Positions 44,464 through 56,700 of a DNA stretch of 64,000 nucleotides are shown piece by piece (the first letter of the stretch is position 1; every line of letters begins with the position of its first letter). The stretch is from Symsagittifera roscoffensis. Taxonomy: Eukaryota > Xenacoelomorpha > Acoela > Convolutidae. The notes below the pieces were generated by a model that ran no database searches, was not told where the DNA came from, and saw only the letters and a program-made list of their open reading frames with translations. A program made the position numbers and the translations under genes. The stretch lies in contig NC_087062.1 of NCBI RefSeq assembly GCF_963678635.1, forward strand, positions 29,724,833 through 29,788,832, read 5' to 3'.

Positions 44464-44726
44464 CAAATAAACGTATGACTTTTGATTTGAACGAAAAGTA
44501 AAATGACTCAAGTGATTGTTGAACATCAATTGCCAAATTTGAATATATTTCAATGAGAAATATTTATGCAAACTAAAAGAAAAAAATTCGGTTAATAAGC
44601 CGACAAAATTAAAGCCGACACCCAATAAAATAAAATACAAACCAAAATATTTTCGAAAAAAATCACAAGACTTGCATGGGCAAATTAAAAATCAATTATG
44701 TAATTTAACTCTTTTACCGCATTATG

Positions 44727-46259
44727 ATCCCTCAATAAGTAGTGCATTCAAGATATATGTGGTACATTAGAAGGAAGGTACATTATATAGTAATTTAAAA
44801 ATAGTAAATTACTATATTGAACAGTCTATGACCAGTGATCACATTTATTTACGAATAAAAAACAAAGATGGCCGGTTGCTGTGCAGGTAGCACGAAGTTT
44901 TGACCACAAAAATAAGAAAAAAAATTATATTTTAATCCAATGTTTTGTGTGCGTCCAGCTAGGGGCGGATCTAAACGAAAGCCTGGAAAATCAAGTATAT
45001 TTGACAAATGTTTATCAAAAAATTAATCTTCATCGTTCGATTTTGATTGCTGAATTTTGTATATGTGATATTTTAATTATATTTGATATTATTCATCATC
45101 GTATATCATTTTCTAAATAAATTATTTTTAAAAACTGACAATGATCAAAATGCGCGAAAACTTTTGAATTGACAAATATAAACTCTCACAAAAAATAGAA
45201 AAACATATATGAAACTTTAAAACAAATTCATAATTTTTCGATTTTTTTAAAGAATTTTTGGTTGTCAAGAAGGCGCTAAGTTAAGCTTCAAAAACTAATA
45301 CTCATGAGTAGAACTAAGATCTAATGTTCAATGTCCATATTATAGACCTGCTCGCTCGATTTATTTGCTTGAAGTTAGGCACAAAATTCAAAATAAAAGT
45401 TATTTTTTCTGAGCTGAAAAAATTTTTAGGATTTTTTAACCCAAATACAAAACACATCCGAATCCAAATTTCAGAGGCAAAACAAATTGAAAGATCCACG
45501 AGAACTTTTATGGACAAAACTGACAAAATCATCGTTCTCGTGTAGTTTCTCGTATAAAAAATTATACACCTTCCAAGAAATTTTTCCATAGGTGCCATAG
45601 TTTGAACAATAGGAGCCTTCTTGGCTGAAAAAATAAAAGGCGTCATTTGAAAGACACAGTGGATCTTTCAATTGCGTTTTAACCGCTCTTCCAGATTCTG
45701 AAAGGAGATCAATCAGCTACCATAAAAAAATATATACAGTGCTATTTATAATTTTTTCTGACATCCGTCGCTAATGAAAGAAATTATTTGTAAAAACAAA
45801 TAAATGAAATTCTACTATCCCACAATCTTCTAAGCAACAGTCAATTTGATTTTTGAACACCTTATTCAACCAATGAAGCTATCTAATACCAAACAAAATC
45901 TATTAGAAAGGCAATTGACTACAAAAAACACTTTGCTTGCTCGTTACTAGATCTTGTGACATTCGACCAGAATGTACGAAAACGCAGTTTCGCAATCGAA
46001 ACTTTATCGATCTGAAAAAAGAGATCTAACCTGGAAGATTGATGGTTTTAATGGATTAGCAGCGTTATTTAAACAATTAGACGAATCGGGAAGAGTTGGT
46101 TTTAACTGACATGCTAAAGTTTAAAATTTCGATTTGGACGTGAACGACACGTAACCTTTTTATATTTCGCACACACTGAAACGGCAAAACAGAACAACAA
46201 TAGTTGCAGTGAAAACAACTACGAGAAAACGACAAAAGATTGAAACTGTGATTGGAATT
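44727..46259. other. AT-rich intergenic DNA
   Basis: No supported gene. A 15-16 bp inverted pair (AAATTGAAAGATCCAC at 45483-45498, GTGGATCTTTCAATTG at 45660-45675) encloses a 190 bp segment with short open frames on both strands. Nothing else is recognised. Confidence 0.45.
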
Positions 46260-46280
46260 TGTCAGGAACCATTCCGAGTT

Positions 46281-46308
46281 GTAACGATTGTGCCCCTACA
46301 ATCGTTAC
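46281..46308. repeat. Perfect 11-bp inverted repeat (hairpin)
   Basis: GTAACGATTGT, loop GCCCCT, ACAATCGTTAC. It lies near the start of LTR-like block A. Confidence 0.9.
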
Positions 46309-46699
46309 AATGCAGAACCCGGTAAAAGGGAAGGGTGTTGGGACGGCGTCTCCAGCATTCCGGAAAGAAATAGGAGTGCTATTTCTCCGGATTCCAGAAT
46401 CCGGATGGTTCTCGGGCCCAAGAGTCAAACTGCTATATATAAACTTTTAGCTTCCTGGTCATGTCCTGAGTTGAATTTAACTAACATCCCGATTCCTTTT
46501 TTTAGAGAACGAGAAGCTAGGAGTAAGGGGAAAGGATTGATCCATCTTCGATGGAGATGATGATTTTTGTCTACTGAGCAAAAACAATCGTAATTTAATA
46601 AACAGTATTAGCCCTGCTTTTAGGAGTGACCTCGTGGTCTGGGGATACTGAGACCCAGCCATGAGCTCACTATTTTTGCATATAATTAAGTTAATTTGA

Positions 46700-46723
46700 G
46701 CTTTCCGGTCGAAGCCGGAAAGC
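46700..46723. repeat. Perfect 9-bp inverted repeat (hairpin)
   Basis: GCTTTCCGG, loop TCGAAG, CCGGAAAGC. It is inside LTR-like block A, downstream of the AATAAA-like signal. I do not find it in block B. Confidence 0.9.
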
Positions 46724-47339
46724 AGTAACGTTTTGTCGACCCGATGTTAGGAAAACCACCAAAACAACTGGCTCTGGCAGAGACGGTGATAGACATGTAG
46801 AGCTGTGTTTAGACCCTAGCCAGTCAATTAAGAACCTAGCTTTATTTTCCGTCGATATGTACTTCCGGGCGAATGTTACATAAATGTTTTTATGGCGCTC
46901 CTGGGTTTTATTTTTTTAAACATCTTGACCGTCAGAAGCGTTAACGAGCACTCCGTGTCGAGCGGATGCTCAAAAGAACGCCCTGACAACCGGGGCGGAA
47001 AGGTATTTCGGAACGCGGAAGCCTTCCGGATTCCCGTGAATAGCTTTTTATCCTAGTTAAGAACAAAAATTCACGAACCAGGAAGGGTGGGGGGATTGGC
47101 CGTCCCGTCGTTCCCTGAGAAGTTTGTGACCAAAAACACTTCAAGATATATATGAAATCAAAAAAAAAGTAGTATAGTACCTAAACAAAACAAAAAACAT
47201 AAAAAATAACCGAAAAAACCAAAAACAGTAGAAAAGTATAAAATCAGTAGAAATCATCCCCCCAGACGAGATGCGATCCGACCCTCCCGTTTGTTGTTAT
47301 TAGATATATTGTTTTTACAGGCATTTATATCAGTCAGAA

Positions 47340-48730
47340 TTGTTACGATCAATTTTGTGGAACGTTTGTGGGCTCAAGACTCAAACTGCTATATATAAAC
47401 TTTTAGCTTCCTGGTCATGTCCTGAGTTGAATTTAATTAGTATCCCGATTCCTTTCTTTAGAGAACGAGAAGCTAGGAGTGAGGGAAAGGTGTGCCAGTC
47501 GGTCATATTTGGAAGTTTGACCTTGAGAAGAGCAGAAAATACTTGATTTTGGAGAGAAATTTTATTTTTCAAAAATTCGAATGGAACATGTCATGCACGA
47601 TTTTCTCGCGACAACTGAAAATCAGAAAAAGAAATCAGAACAATTTTAGAGCAATTGCGGGAAAGTTAGAAAGTAAAAACGAGTGGGAAATTGCTATTCG
47701 CAATTTCCATCTATATATAATCGAGAGTAGAGCTGTCCTACTTGAAATAGAAGACAGAGTATCCCCGAGAGAGCGATTACTAAAGTTGGACCAGAGTGAA
47801 CCTTCAGCGGAAAGGCGGACAACTAGAGTGTCCCAACGGTCCAAGAGAACTCAAATTCTAGAGCATGAACTTATCCTTGCTGTCTAAACTATAAAACATT
47901 AAACTTCTCTTAGTCATTTATTTCTTGAGTTAGTTACTGACTGGATTATTTCCCAATTCTTGAGCGTGCTGCTATGTGAGTACAAATTTAATTTCTAGAG
48001 TGTGTTTTATGATTGTTATGTTGAGATAAGGCGAGTTTTAGGTTGATCCATCTGAAATGGATCAAAGTCACACTGTCTAATAAAAAGTAACCTAACGGAT
48101 TGTTCCAACCCGGTTTTTAACGGCGTTCATGTATTTTGGGTATCTAGAGACCTAAGTATGGGGACGTTTCTAATTCTAGAGTGGGGGGATATTTTAGTAG
48201 TAGCCTTTAAGCTGTAACGGGTCGTAGTCTCATGTCATAAGCGAACCGAACTGGCTCCGACCGTTCTTGAGGTGGGAAAACACAAGAGATAGTGTCCCTG
48301 ACCCTTGAGCCAGTGGTTATAGGGCCTATTTTTCTTAAGCCTCATGTGTGACTGCAGTAGACGAATGTTACATAGTGTTTTTATGGCGCTCCTGGGTGTT
48401 TACGACATCAAGACTACGGAGTCGAACCCACTTGAGACAGCTTCGGGCTGAATGCCCATTCTAGAGTACCGGCGGTACGGTTCGACAGGAACGTGCAAAC
48501 CTTCCGGTTGTACCGTGATAGCTTTTTAAGAAAACTCGAGAAAATTTCCTGGTACGCTCTCCGAACGAGGCTTAGCTAACCGAGTAAAGGGGGGGCAACT
48601 AGGGGGACAAAAACACGAGCAAAAAGACAAAAAGCAAAACAAAAACCAAAAAAGAATAGAAAAAGGAACAAAAACCATAAAACGAAAAAAGACAGTGACT
48701 TTGACACCAGATTAGTTGGATCAAACCTTT
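47340..48730 (+). repeat. LTR-like block B, probable 5' LTR/leader of the giant element
   Basis: This is homologous to block A in the same order, with about 500 bp extra between the GCTAGGAG motif and GATCCATCT (47490-48040). A TATA-like TATATATAA lies at 47391 and TAATAAAAAG near 48079. Exact LTR ends cannot be fixed because the 3' LTR of the element lies outside the window. The extra segment has an open 131-codon frame (47492-47887) that I do not recognise. Confidence 0.45.
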
Positions 48731-49852
48731 ATATTAATTAAATAGTATACCCATACTGTTTTACAAGTTCGATCGTTTCGATCAACCTAGCAATTTAAAC
48801 CAGTAAACTGAATAAAGTGCCCAAAGTGGGGCGTTGTCAAGGGTTTTCAGATAGCTTGGAACTTAGCTGGACCAATAGGAGACTTGACTGGAAGAGGTGA
48901 CCAGCCGAGTGGGAAAGTGGTTCAGGGACACTTGAGCTGAACCAATAGGAGACTTGACTGGAAGAGGTGACCAGTCGAGTGGGAAAGCAGCCAAGAAGGA
49001 TTTGGCAATTCTCGAGTTCTCAAGTTGGGCAGAACGGGTATCGTTAGAATCCACATTACATTATAGGAGATAAGTGTAAAATTGGATAAGCGAAATCCCC
49101 CAGTTTTGAGGAACGTTTTTACTTGAGCAGGCCTGGAAACAGGTCTACGGTTTTCTCTTGAGAGGTTTAGCACCCGGCGCTTAAAGTAATTTTTAGGCTT
49201 AAGAAGGGGGGCTAGAAAGGGGGGAGGTTAGAAGGGGGGCTGGTTAAGTTAGAGGTTGGCGGTTGTAAATTGTAAAAAGGGGGAAATTAGAGTAACTAAT
49301 TAGTCGACATCGTTGACTTAGTTACATTAGAAATTAACACGCGTTGGTAATATTAGGTGGAGATCCAGAATTCAACTCGAGTTAAGACTGGTACGCTGGT
49401 TGGTTTGGTAGGGGGGACCGGATATAGACAGCTTTTGTGATACCCCATAAGATCACTAGTGGGGGGAGGAAAACGCGTGGCAATTAGGTACCAGACAATT
49501 TTTTTAGACGAAAGGTAGACATTGGTCACCTTTAAATTTTAGGTGGGCTCATTTTTCTGTTTTTATTATTTTTCTTACTTAAAATTTTTTGTTGCATTTT
49601 ATTGAGGATTTGTGTTTGGTTATATACGAACAGGTGATCACAAGATACCTGCGCACCTACATTGAAAGAGAAACAACCAAAAAGAAGAGGGGGGTCAGCA
49701 TTTGGCTTTTAAGAGAGGGTTTTTGGGAAAATTTTACTAGAGCTTGAGTGGTGGTACAAGGTACGGTGGTTCAAGAAGACCCTACAACGAGGAAGACACT
49801 CCGTGACGAGTATTGGGACAAGACCGAAGAAGTCTTAAAACAGAGCAGTCTT
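48731..49852 (+). other. Leader region of the giant element
   Basis: GC is higher than in the host DNA. A 47-bp sequence (ACCAATAGGAGACTTGACTG and onward, with a CCAAT motif) occurs at 48871-48917 and again at 48941-48987 with one change. Gs in short runs are common (GGGGGG tracts near 49200-49260). A frame opening at 49748 runs into the minisatellite and is probably not a gene. Confidence 0.45.
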
Positions 49853-50445
49853 GGGACAGGGTCTTGGGACAGGGTCTTGGGACAGTGGTCTTGGGACAGG
49901 GTCTTGGGACAGTGGTCTTGGGACAGGGTCTTGGGACAGGGTCTTGGGACAGTGGTCTTGGGACAGGGTCTTGGGACAGGGTCTTGGGACAGTGGTCTTG
50001 GGACAGTGGTCTTGGGACAGGGTCTTGGGACAGGGTCTTGGGACAGGGTCTTGGGACAGGGTCTTGGGACAGTGGTCTTGGGACAGTGGTCCTGGGACAG
50101 TCTTGGGACAGTGGTCTTGGGACACTAGTCTTGGGACACTAGTCTTGGGACATCAGCCTTGGGACACTGGTCTTGGGACACTACCCTTGGGACACTAGTC
50201 TTGGGATACCAGCCTTGAGACACTGGTCTTGGGACACTACCCTTGGGACACTAGTCTTGGGACAGTAGTCTTGGGACACTAGCCTTGGGACACTAGTCTT
50301 GGGACAGTAGTCTTGGGACACTGGTCTTGGGACACTACCCTTGGGACAATAGTCTTGGGACACTAGCCTTGGGACACTGGTCTTGGGACAGTAGTCTTGG
50401 GACACTAGCCTTGGGACACTGGTCTTGGTACAAGGGTCTTAGGAC
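49853..50445 (+). repeat. G-rich 13-15 bp minisatellite, about 44 units
   Basis: Units are variants of TCTTGGGACAGGG. The first part (to about 50115) mixes 13-mers (...GACAGGG) and 14-mers (...GACAGTGG). The second part uses 14-15-mers with GACACTAG or GACACTGG. Several places fit the quadruplex rule, for example GGGACAGGGTCTTGGGACAG followed by GG. All plus frames stay open by virtue of the repeat, so the Trp/Gly/Asp-rich frames here are by-products. It ends about 280 bp before the Gag-Pol ATG. Confidence 0.95.
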
Positions 50446-50723
50446 ACTAACGGAGAGTACTGTGATAGTGACGAATAGTCTTGGGACGGTATAGAAATTG
50501 AAGTCAAATTACAACAAGTGCGTTTTAAGACAGAACAAGACAAATTGAAATAGGTAGGGTTAAGACCAAATTAAGGAAAATTTTTCGGAGGTTTTAGAAA
50601 GGGAATTGGAGAAGGTTTTTAACACGTTGTACAGAATTTGTTACCACAAAAAATATTTTTTTTACCCTTAGAATAGAATCGTGTATATAATAAAATTGTA
50701 AATAGAAGCAGTTGTAAATAGAA

Positions 50724-53700
50724 ATGATGAGGCGGAGTAGGGTACCGGTGCTCGAAAAAAGGTCAGGTGGATCAAACATGAAATATAATTCATCGCTGCG
50801 CGGAACGACATCAACAGGCCCAAAGATAACAAAGAAGAACTTTTCAGTTAACATGGTCAGTACGAGAAGTGGCACCGAGAGTAAGACACGAGAAGATGTG
50901 GGGGAAAAACAGGTGGAGCCCACAATCGAAATCGACCTAGAGACACCAGACCAGAGCGTAGATGAAGTGGAGAAGAGGACAACGGAATCCACACCGATGC
51001 CCCACGTGGAAGACCAAAGTCCAAAAACCGTGGAGTTTTCACGAATAGACGCATTGGAAGACACAACAGGCAATACCCGAGAGACTGTGAAAAACGACTC
51101 TCAAGTGAAAAAGACATCCTTCACAGACAAGTTGGCAATGATGGTCGGATTCAAAGCGAAAGAAAACGTGACTGAAGAACCAAAAACAGAAAGAGCACGA
51201 ACATTTGGTACAGTGAGCACGAAAGCGACAGAAGCCGGCCAGAATGAGGAACAAGCTAAAGCAGAGGATACGGCCGAAGAGAAACCGACGGCTGACCACG
51301 AAGAGACTACCATAGAGCTGGGCGACTTGTTGGCGAAATTAAATCAAATCGACAAAAGGCTTAAGAACAGTGAAGAAGACAGAGAGGTGATAAAAAAGGA
51401 GATAAGATACAACAAACACGAGTATCTAGACAGTTATTTTAACCTAGCTAAGGCAACAGAGGAGAGACTCAAGGAAATGTCAGACAAGGTAGAAGCCACC
51501 AATGAAGAACGAGAAAAGAACATCAAAACAGACATGCAACAGTTGAAGAACCGATATGATGATGTTAACAGCCAATTAGGGAGCCTGGAAAGGAGAATGG
51601 ACACAATGAGCAAGAGTCAAGCCGAGAGTTCGTGTGCAATACAGGCGAAGTTGGATGCAATCTTGAGAGGTTCTACTCCACAAGAAAGACCGACAACGGA
51701 TCGTACGCAAGGCACCAGAGTTGACTTTGCAGAACCACAAAGGAACAAACGGCAATCGACACCGTTGCCCTTAACCAGGGATGCGATAAGCATAGCACCA
51801 ACAGCTGCGAAAACAATAATGAAGAATGGAACGTCGAATACAACGACTGCTCCGGGAGATTCGACAGCTAACAGCAACACAGGACCGGATGCTATGACAT
51901 GGGCCAGCACTTGGGAGATGATGAACAGGACTCTAGAGGCCTTCGCCACGAGGAACACTGACTCGAGCGACAGGAGAGAGGGAAAAACAAGAAAGACATT
52001 CAAGAAGCCAAAGGAATTCAAAGACGACTCCGATGGATGCATTGACACTTGGGTGGAAGTGATGAGATTACATCTAGAGCAAGATAACTTGAGTGACGAA
52101 AGGCAAGCATGTACAGCCATACTGAGCAACTTGGAAGGAACGGCATTAAAATGCGTGGTCGCAAAGAAGGAGGAAGAACGCGACACCGCGGACAAGATCT
52201 TCGAGATATTGCTGAATCGATTCGGGTCAGGCATGAAAGGCCACCAAGCGATGATGCGATTTGAAAAAAGAAGGCAGAGGGACGACGAGTCAATAGATCG
52301 GTTCCTAGATGACCTCGAGAGCTTGAGAAGGAGGAGTGACCCAGAGGAGTCGACAAATAGACGGAACTTTAGCATTGCCTCGAAGTTCATCGATGGGGTG
52401 AAAAGTGATGACTTAAGGACAATGTTAGCAACATACTACACATTGTCGAAGGACAGCGCACCCACCCCAGAAGAAATGAGACAGAAATCAAGAGAATACA
52501 TGCTGATGAAACCTAAGAAGTACTCATATTCTGAAAACAGGAACACGCAAGGGGGAGGTCAACCCCAGAGGTCATCATGGTACAAACCTAGAGATGATAT
52601 GGATAAGCGCAGATCATGCGCGAACTGCGGGTCAGCGGATCATCATGTGGCTGACTGCACAACGTACAAACAAGGCATGAAGAGCCTAGGTTATGCACCG
52701 GATGAGGAGGATATGAGTCAGATGGAGGAACACGAGTACTACAATGGCTTAATCATCAAGATAGGCGCCAGATGCTTCTTCTGTAACCAGGAGGGGCACT
52801 TCAGAATGGATTGTCCCTTGTTCTGGGAAGCGGTCAAGGACCAGAATCACCCCAAACATAAGTTGGCATTAGCGGCGGTGCAGAATCAGCGGAACAGGCA
52901 AAACGAGTTCGAATCTAGGAACTCAGGGGCACCAAACACCGAATTGCCGACGAAGACAGTGAAAGCTGTCACACATGTTAGCGGTGCGTTAGACTCCGCA
53001 GCCGGAAGCTCTCTAGAGATAAATTATGAGAAAGCGGCGACGGAAGCAATTGCCAAAGTGAAACAAGATCTGGCAGCAAAAGAAATAGAGCAACGACTAA
53101 AGTTGGAGATCGAAAGACAAAATTTTAACGAAGCATTAACTGGATCGAACTCAATACCAGAGGCTAGAACGGGCTCAACGAAGACTGGGAATTGTAACAC
53201 CGTGAAAATGGTGACAGGTAAACCTTTTGGGATATCGAAAATCGGAGCAAGAATAATGTCGATAATCACAGTGGGCGGACACGAGGTAACCAGAAACTTG
53301 AGCGAGCCGAGCGACCAGACGATAATGCACATCGACGTGTATGCAGACTACTTGAGTGGAATAAGTCCACAAACGACTTCTAGAGCGCTTAGGGCACTAC
53401 TCACGAGAGGGGGCAGCAAATCGGTACGTGTTGATAATAGGTACACTGAAGCTTATGGTCCACACGAGGTCATGCTGAATATAGATGGAATCAACATCTA
53501 TACAAAGACGATGATAACATGCGACGAAGACCTAATTGGACAAATCTATGTAGGGAAAGAAGAATTGAAAGTAAGATCGATCGGACACTGTGCCATGCTT
53601 GAAGAAGATGCAATGCACATCGGGACGGAAGCAGACGTGACAGGGCACGTGCTAGACATAAATGGCAAAAAGACTCAGTTGCGTGGATTACTTGACACGG

Positions 53701-56700
53701 GAGCAGTCTTGAGCGTCATACCAATCGAAACATGGGAAAAGATGGGCTTTGACAAAGGTGACTTGATAGACTCGAGAATACGGCTGTCAGCTGCAAACAA
53801 AGGGGCCCTACGGGTGCTGGGCAGGACGCCGATAATAGCCCTCAATTTGGGGGAACGTAACCTGTGGATGAGCTTCATCGTGGTAGAAAACCTAGATGAA
53901 TCTGACCAATTCATTTTGGGCAGAGACTTCATCAGGAATTTCGACGTAACGATTGATCTAAATAATGCAATGTTCAGGATACGGAATCCGGATAGGAGGT
54001 ACGCAATCAAACCGGTAAATTTAATAATGGCGAATGAAAACAAAGCACCGGTATTCTTGAGTAAGAGAGTGAGGTTAAAAGCTAATGAAGCGGCAATCGT
54101 AAGCTTGAGGATGAAAAATTATAATGAACTAAGTGACAACAAGCAAGTGTGTATAGTTCCAAATCCTAATAGTCAAAGCGCTGCTGTTTTAGGAAGATCA
54201 TTTTCGATAACGAAGAGCGGCCTCTGCGTCAGTGTCTTGTTAAATACCCTTGATATACCGATCACGATACAGAGAGGCAGGAAGCTGGGATATGCTTTAC
54301 CGGTTAAAACTCGATATGAAACAATTGAAAACTCAAAACAAAATGAAGTTGTTGATTGTCCCAACCACAGGGACAAAATTTGTATCTTGAGACGATTGCA
54401 GAGAATAAAAGATTCTTCAGGTCTTATCAAATCACTTAAGTCAGAAACGGACGATGGGCTTTCGAGCTGTTCGAACTTTCCAGAGAGACCCACACTAGAT
54501 GAAATGCAAATTGATAAACCGGTTCTGCCGGAGATTGAACATTTAAGGGGCAAACTGAAAGATGAACAGCTCGAAGCTATCAAGGACGTACTAGAGCGAA
54601 ACGAGGAGGTCTTTTCAAGGCATAAGGCGGATATCGGGTGTTGTAATTTTGTTGAACATGAAATTGAACTTGAGGAAAACGCGGTACCACACAGGGAGGG
54701 GGCGAGGCGCATGACCCCACACAAATCGGACGCGTGTAGAAAAGAAATCGAAACGTTACTAGAGTATGACATGATAGAACCATCCAAGTCACCGTGGGCG
54801 TGTGGAGTAGTGATGGCCAAAAAGAAAGGCGACCAGTTAAGGTTTTGTTGTGACTTTCGATACCTGAACTCCGTCACGGTGAAGGATGCCTATCCCATAC
54901 CTAGAATTGATGAGAGCCTCTCGAAATTAGGTGATGCAAAATTTTTTACGACTCTTGATTTAGGCTCGGCTTTTTGGCAGGTACCATTAAGGAAGCAAGA
55001 CAGGGACAAGACAGGGTTCGCCTGCGAGTTGGGTCTGTTTCAATGGAAACGGATGCCGTTTGGACTCTGCAATGCAACAGCCACGTTTCAGCGGCTGATG
55101 GCACACGCGTTGATAGGCGTGACGAAGAAGTACGGCAACCTGGTAATGTGCTACGTGGACGACGTGGTAATAGCGACGCCGACACTAGAAGACCACATCG
55201 AGAGGCTTGACGAGGTGTTCGCGTGCATGAAGAGATCGGGGCTGAAGTGTAAACCATCAAAGTGCGAGATACTCAAGGACTCGATTAAATACTTGGGAAG
55301 GATGGTAGATAAGCACGGCATTAGACCTGATCCAGACGCCGTGGAAGCAGTCCTAACCTGGAAATCACCGAAGACGGAGCACCAGCTGATGAGCTTCCTG
55401 GGTTTCGCCAACTATTATAGAGAATTCATCAAGGGCTATGCGGACAAGGTATACCCGATGCAACAACTAATGAGACATAAGGGCAAGAAGTTCACGTGGA
55501 ACAACGCGGCAGAAGAGTCATTCCAGAGAATAAAGAAAGAGCTATGTGAGGCACCAGTACTGGGTATGCCGACAGAGAAGGGGATGTACGTGCTAGACAC
55601 GGACGCGTCAGTAGTCGCCATTTCTGGGATTCTCCATCAAGAACAAGAATGGAATGGGAAGACAGTCTTGAGACCAATAGCATACGGGAGCAAGGTCCTA
55701 AGTGACACAGAAATGAAGTACGGAGCACCGAAAGCAGAGATGTTCGCGGTGGTCACCTTTGTCGAAAAATACAGAGCATACCTAGGCAGTGAGCCCTTCA
55801 AGCTGCGAGTCGACAACCGAGCACTAAGCTGGCTGAAAACGTACTCAATGGACCAGAGCTATATTGGGAGGTGGATAGTTCGCTTGGATGGATACAACAT
55901 GATAATTGAGCACAGAACACGAGATAAACATCAAAATGCTGACAGCTTGAGTAAGAAGACGGAGTTCTACGAGAGGCAAGAACAAAGAGAGGCGGACAGA
56001 CCTGAGATCAAAGACGGCTTCTCCTTTATGGACAAAGAAACGTACGACAGTCTTCCACTCACGAGATGGCTGGACAAATCAGGCAAACCGATAGAAGATC
56101 ATCCCGAATTGCCGAAAGAGCCTCTTGAAAAGACCATCTTGAAGAAAAATAGAGGGATTCCGATAGGAATAATGCTCAAGTCCAAGATCGTGAGGGAGAC
56201 ACTCAAGGCAAAAGGTTATGATCTCACCCAGGTAGAGGAGGGAACGGTCCGAATAGATGAAAACTTAATGAGGTTGCTTGAGAAACTATCAGATGACAAG
56301 CCCGTGATCCAAGGGAAAGGTCAGGAGGCACCGGAACTAACCATACTTCGGAGAGAAGAAACAGTGAACAATACTGACGTCTCAAAAGGAAGCATCACTG
56401 ATAGCAAGGAAGTTGTGCGATCACTAGTTGAAAAAATCCCCGACAAAATTCTGGAACAGACAAAAGTCAGGGATAAGAAAGTAACATTCAGAGAAGAAGT
56501 TGAACGCCTGGGACTAGATCAAGAGTCCGGGGAGTGGTCCAGATTCATGGAAGAAGACGAAACCGGAGAAGGGAAATTGTCCGGGGAGCGTGAAGAATGG
56601 GATGAAGACTCGGATGAGAGCAGCGAAGACCAAGACAGTCTATGCATGATACTGGCGGAAGAGAAGATAAGACAGCACGACAGGGAATTACAGACGGATC

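Larger units (their letters stand above)
42423..44726. repeat. Recent tandem duplication (1.25 kb and 1.05 kb units)
   Basis: Unit 1 is 42423-43672 and unit 2 is 43673-44726. They are almost identical base for base, starting GAAAAGATTTTAAATTC and ending TTTTACCGCATTAT. Unit 2 lacks about 196 bp corresponding to roughly 42980-43183. Differences otherwise are single bases (for example GTTCTTTTTT versus GCTCTTTTTT), so the duplication is young. Short frames within the units are identical and show no protein motif. Each unit contains one tRNA-like block. Confidence 0.92.
46260..47339 (+). repeat. LTR-like block A (diverged copy of block B)
   Basis: This shares an ordered series of motifs with 47340-48730. 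They are AAACTGCTATATATAAACTT (TATA-box-like, 46427), CTTCCTGGTCATGTCCTGAG, GAGAACGAGAAGCTAGGAG, GATCCATCT, TTTTTATGGCGCTCCTGGGT (46887), CCTTCCGG...CGTGA(A)TAGCTTTTTA, a GGGGGG run and an A-rich AAAACAAAAAC tail. A candidate polyadenylation signal AATAAA lies near 46597. The order of promoter-like, then polyA-like, then A-rich parts fits an LTR plus leader. It may be an older solo or truncated copy beside the large element. Confidence 0.5.

Noticed and set aside
49748-50198. Protein-coding gene of Trp/Gly/Asp repeats
   Set aside because: All three plus frames and the minus strand stay open only because the minisatellite unit lacks stops; the frames have no start context and end where the array changes unit length.
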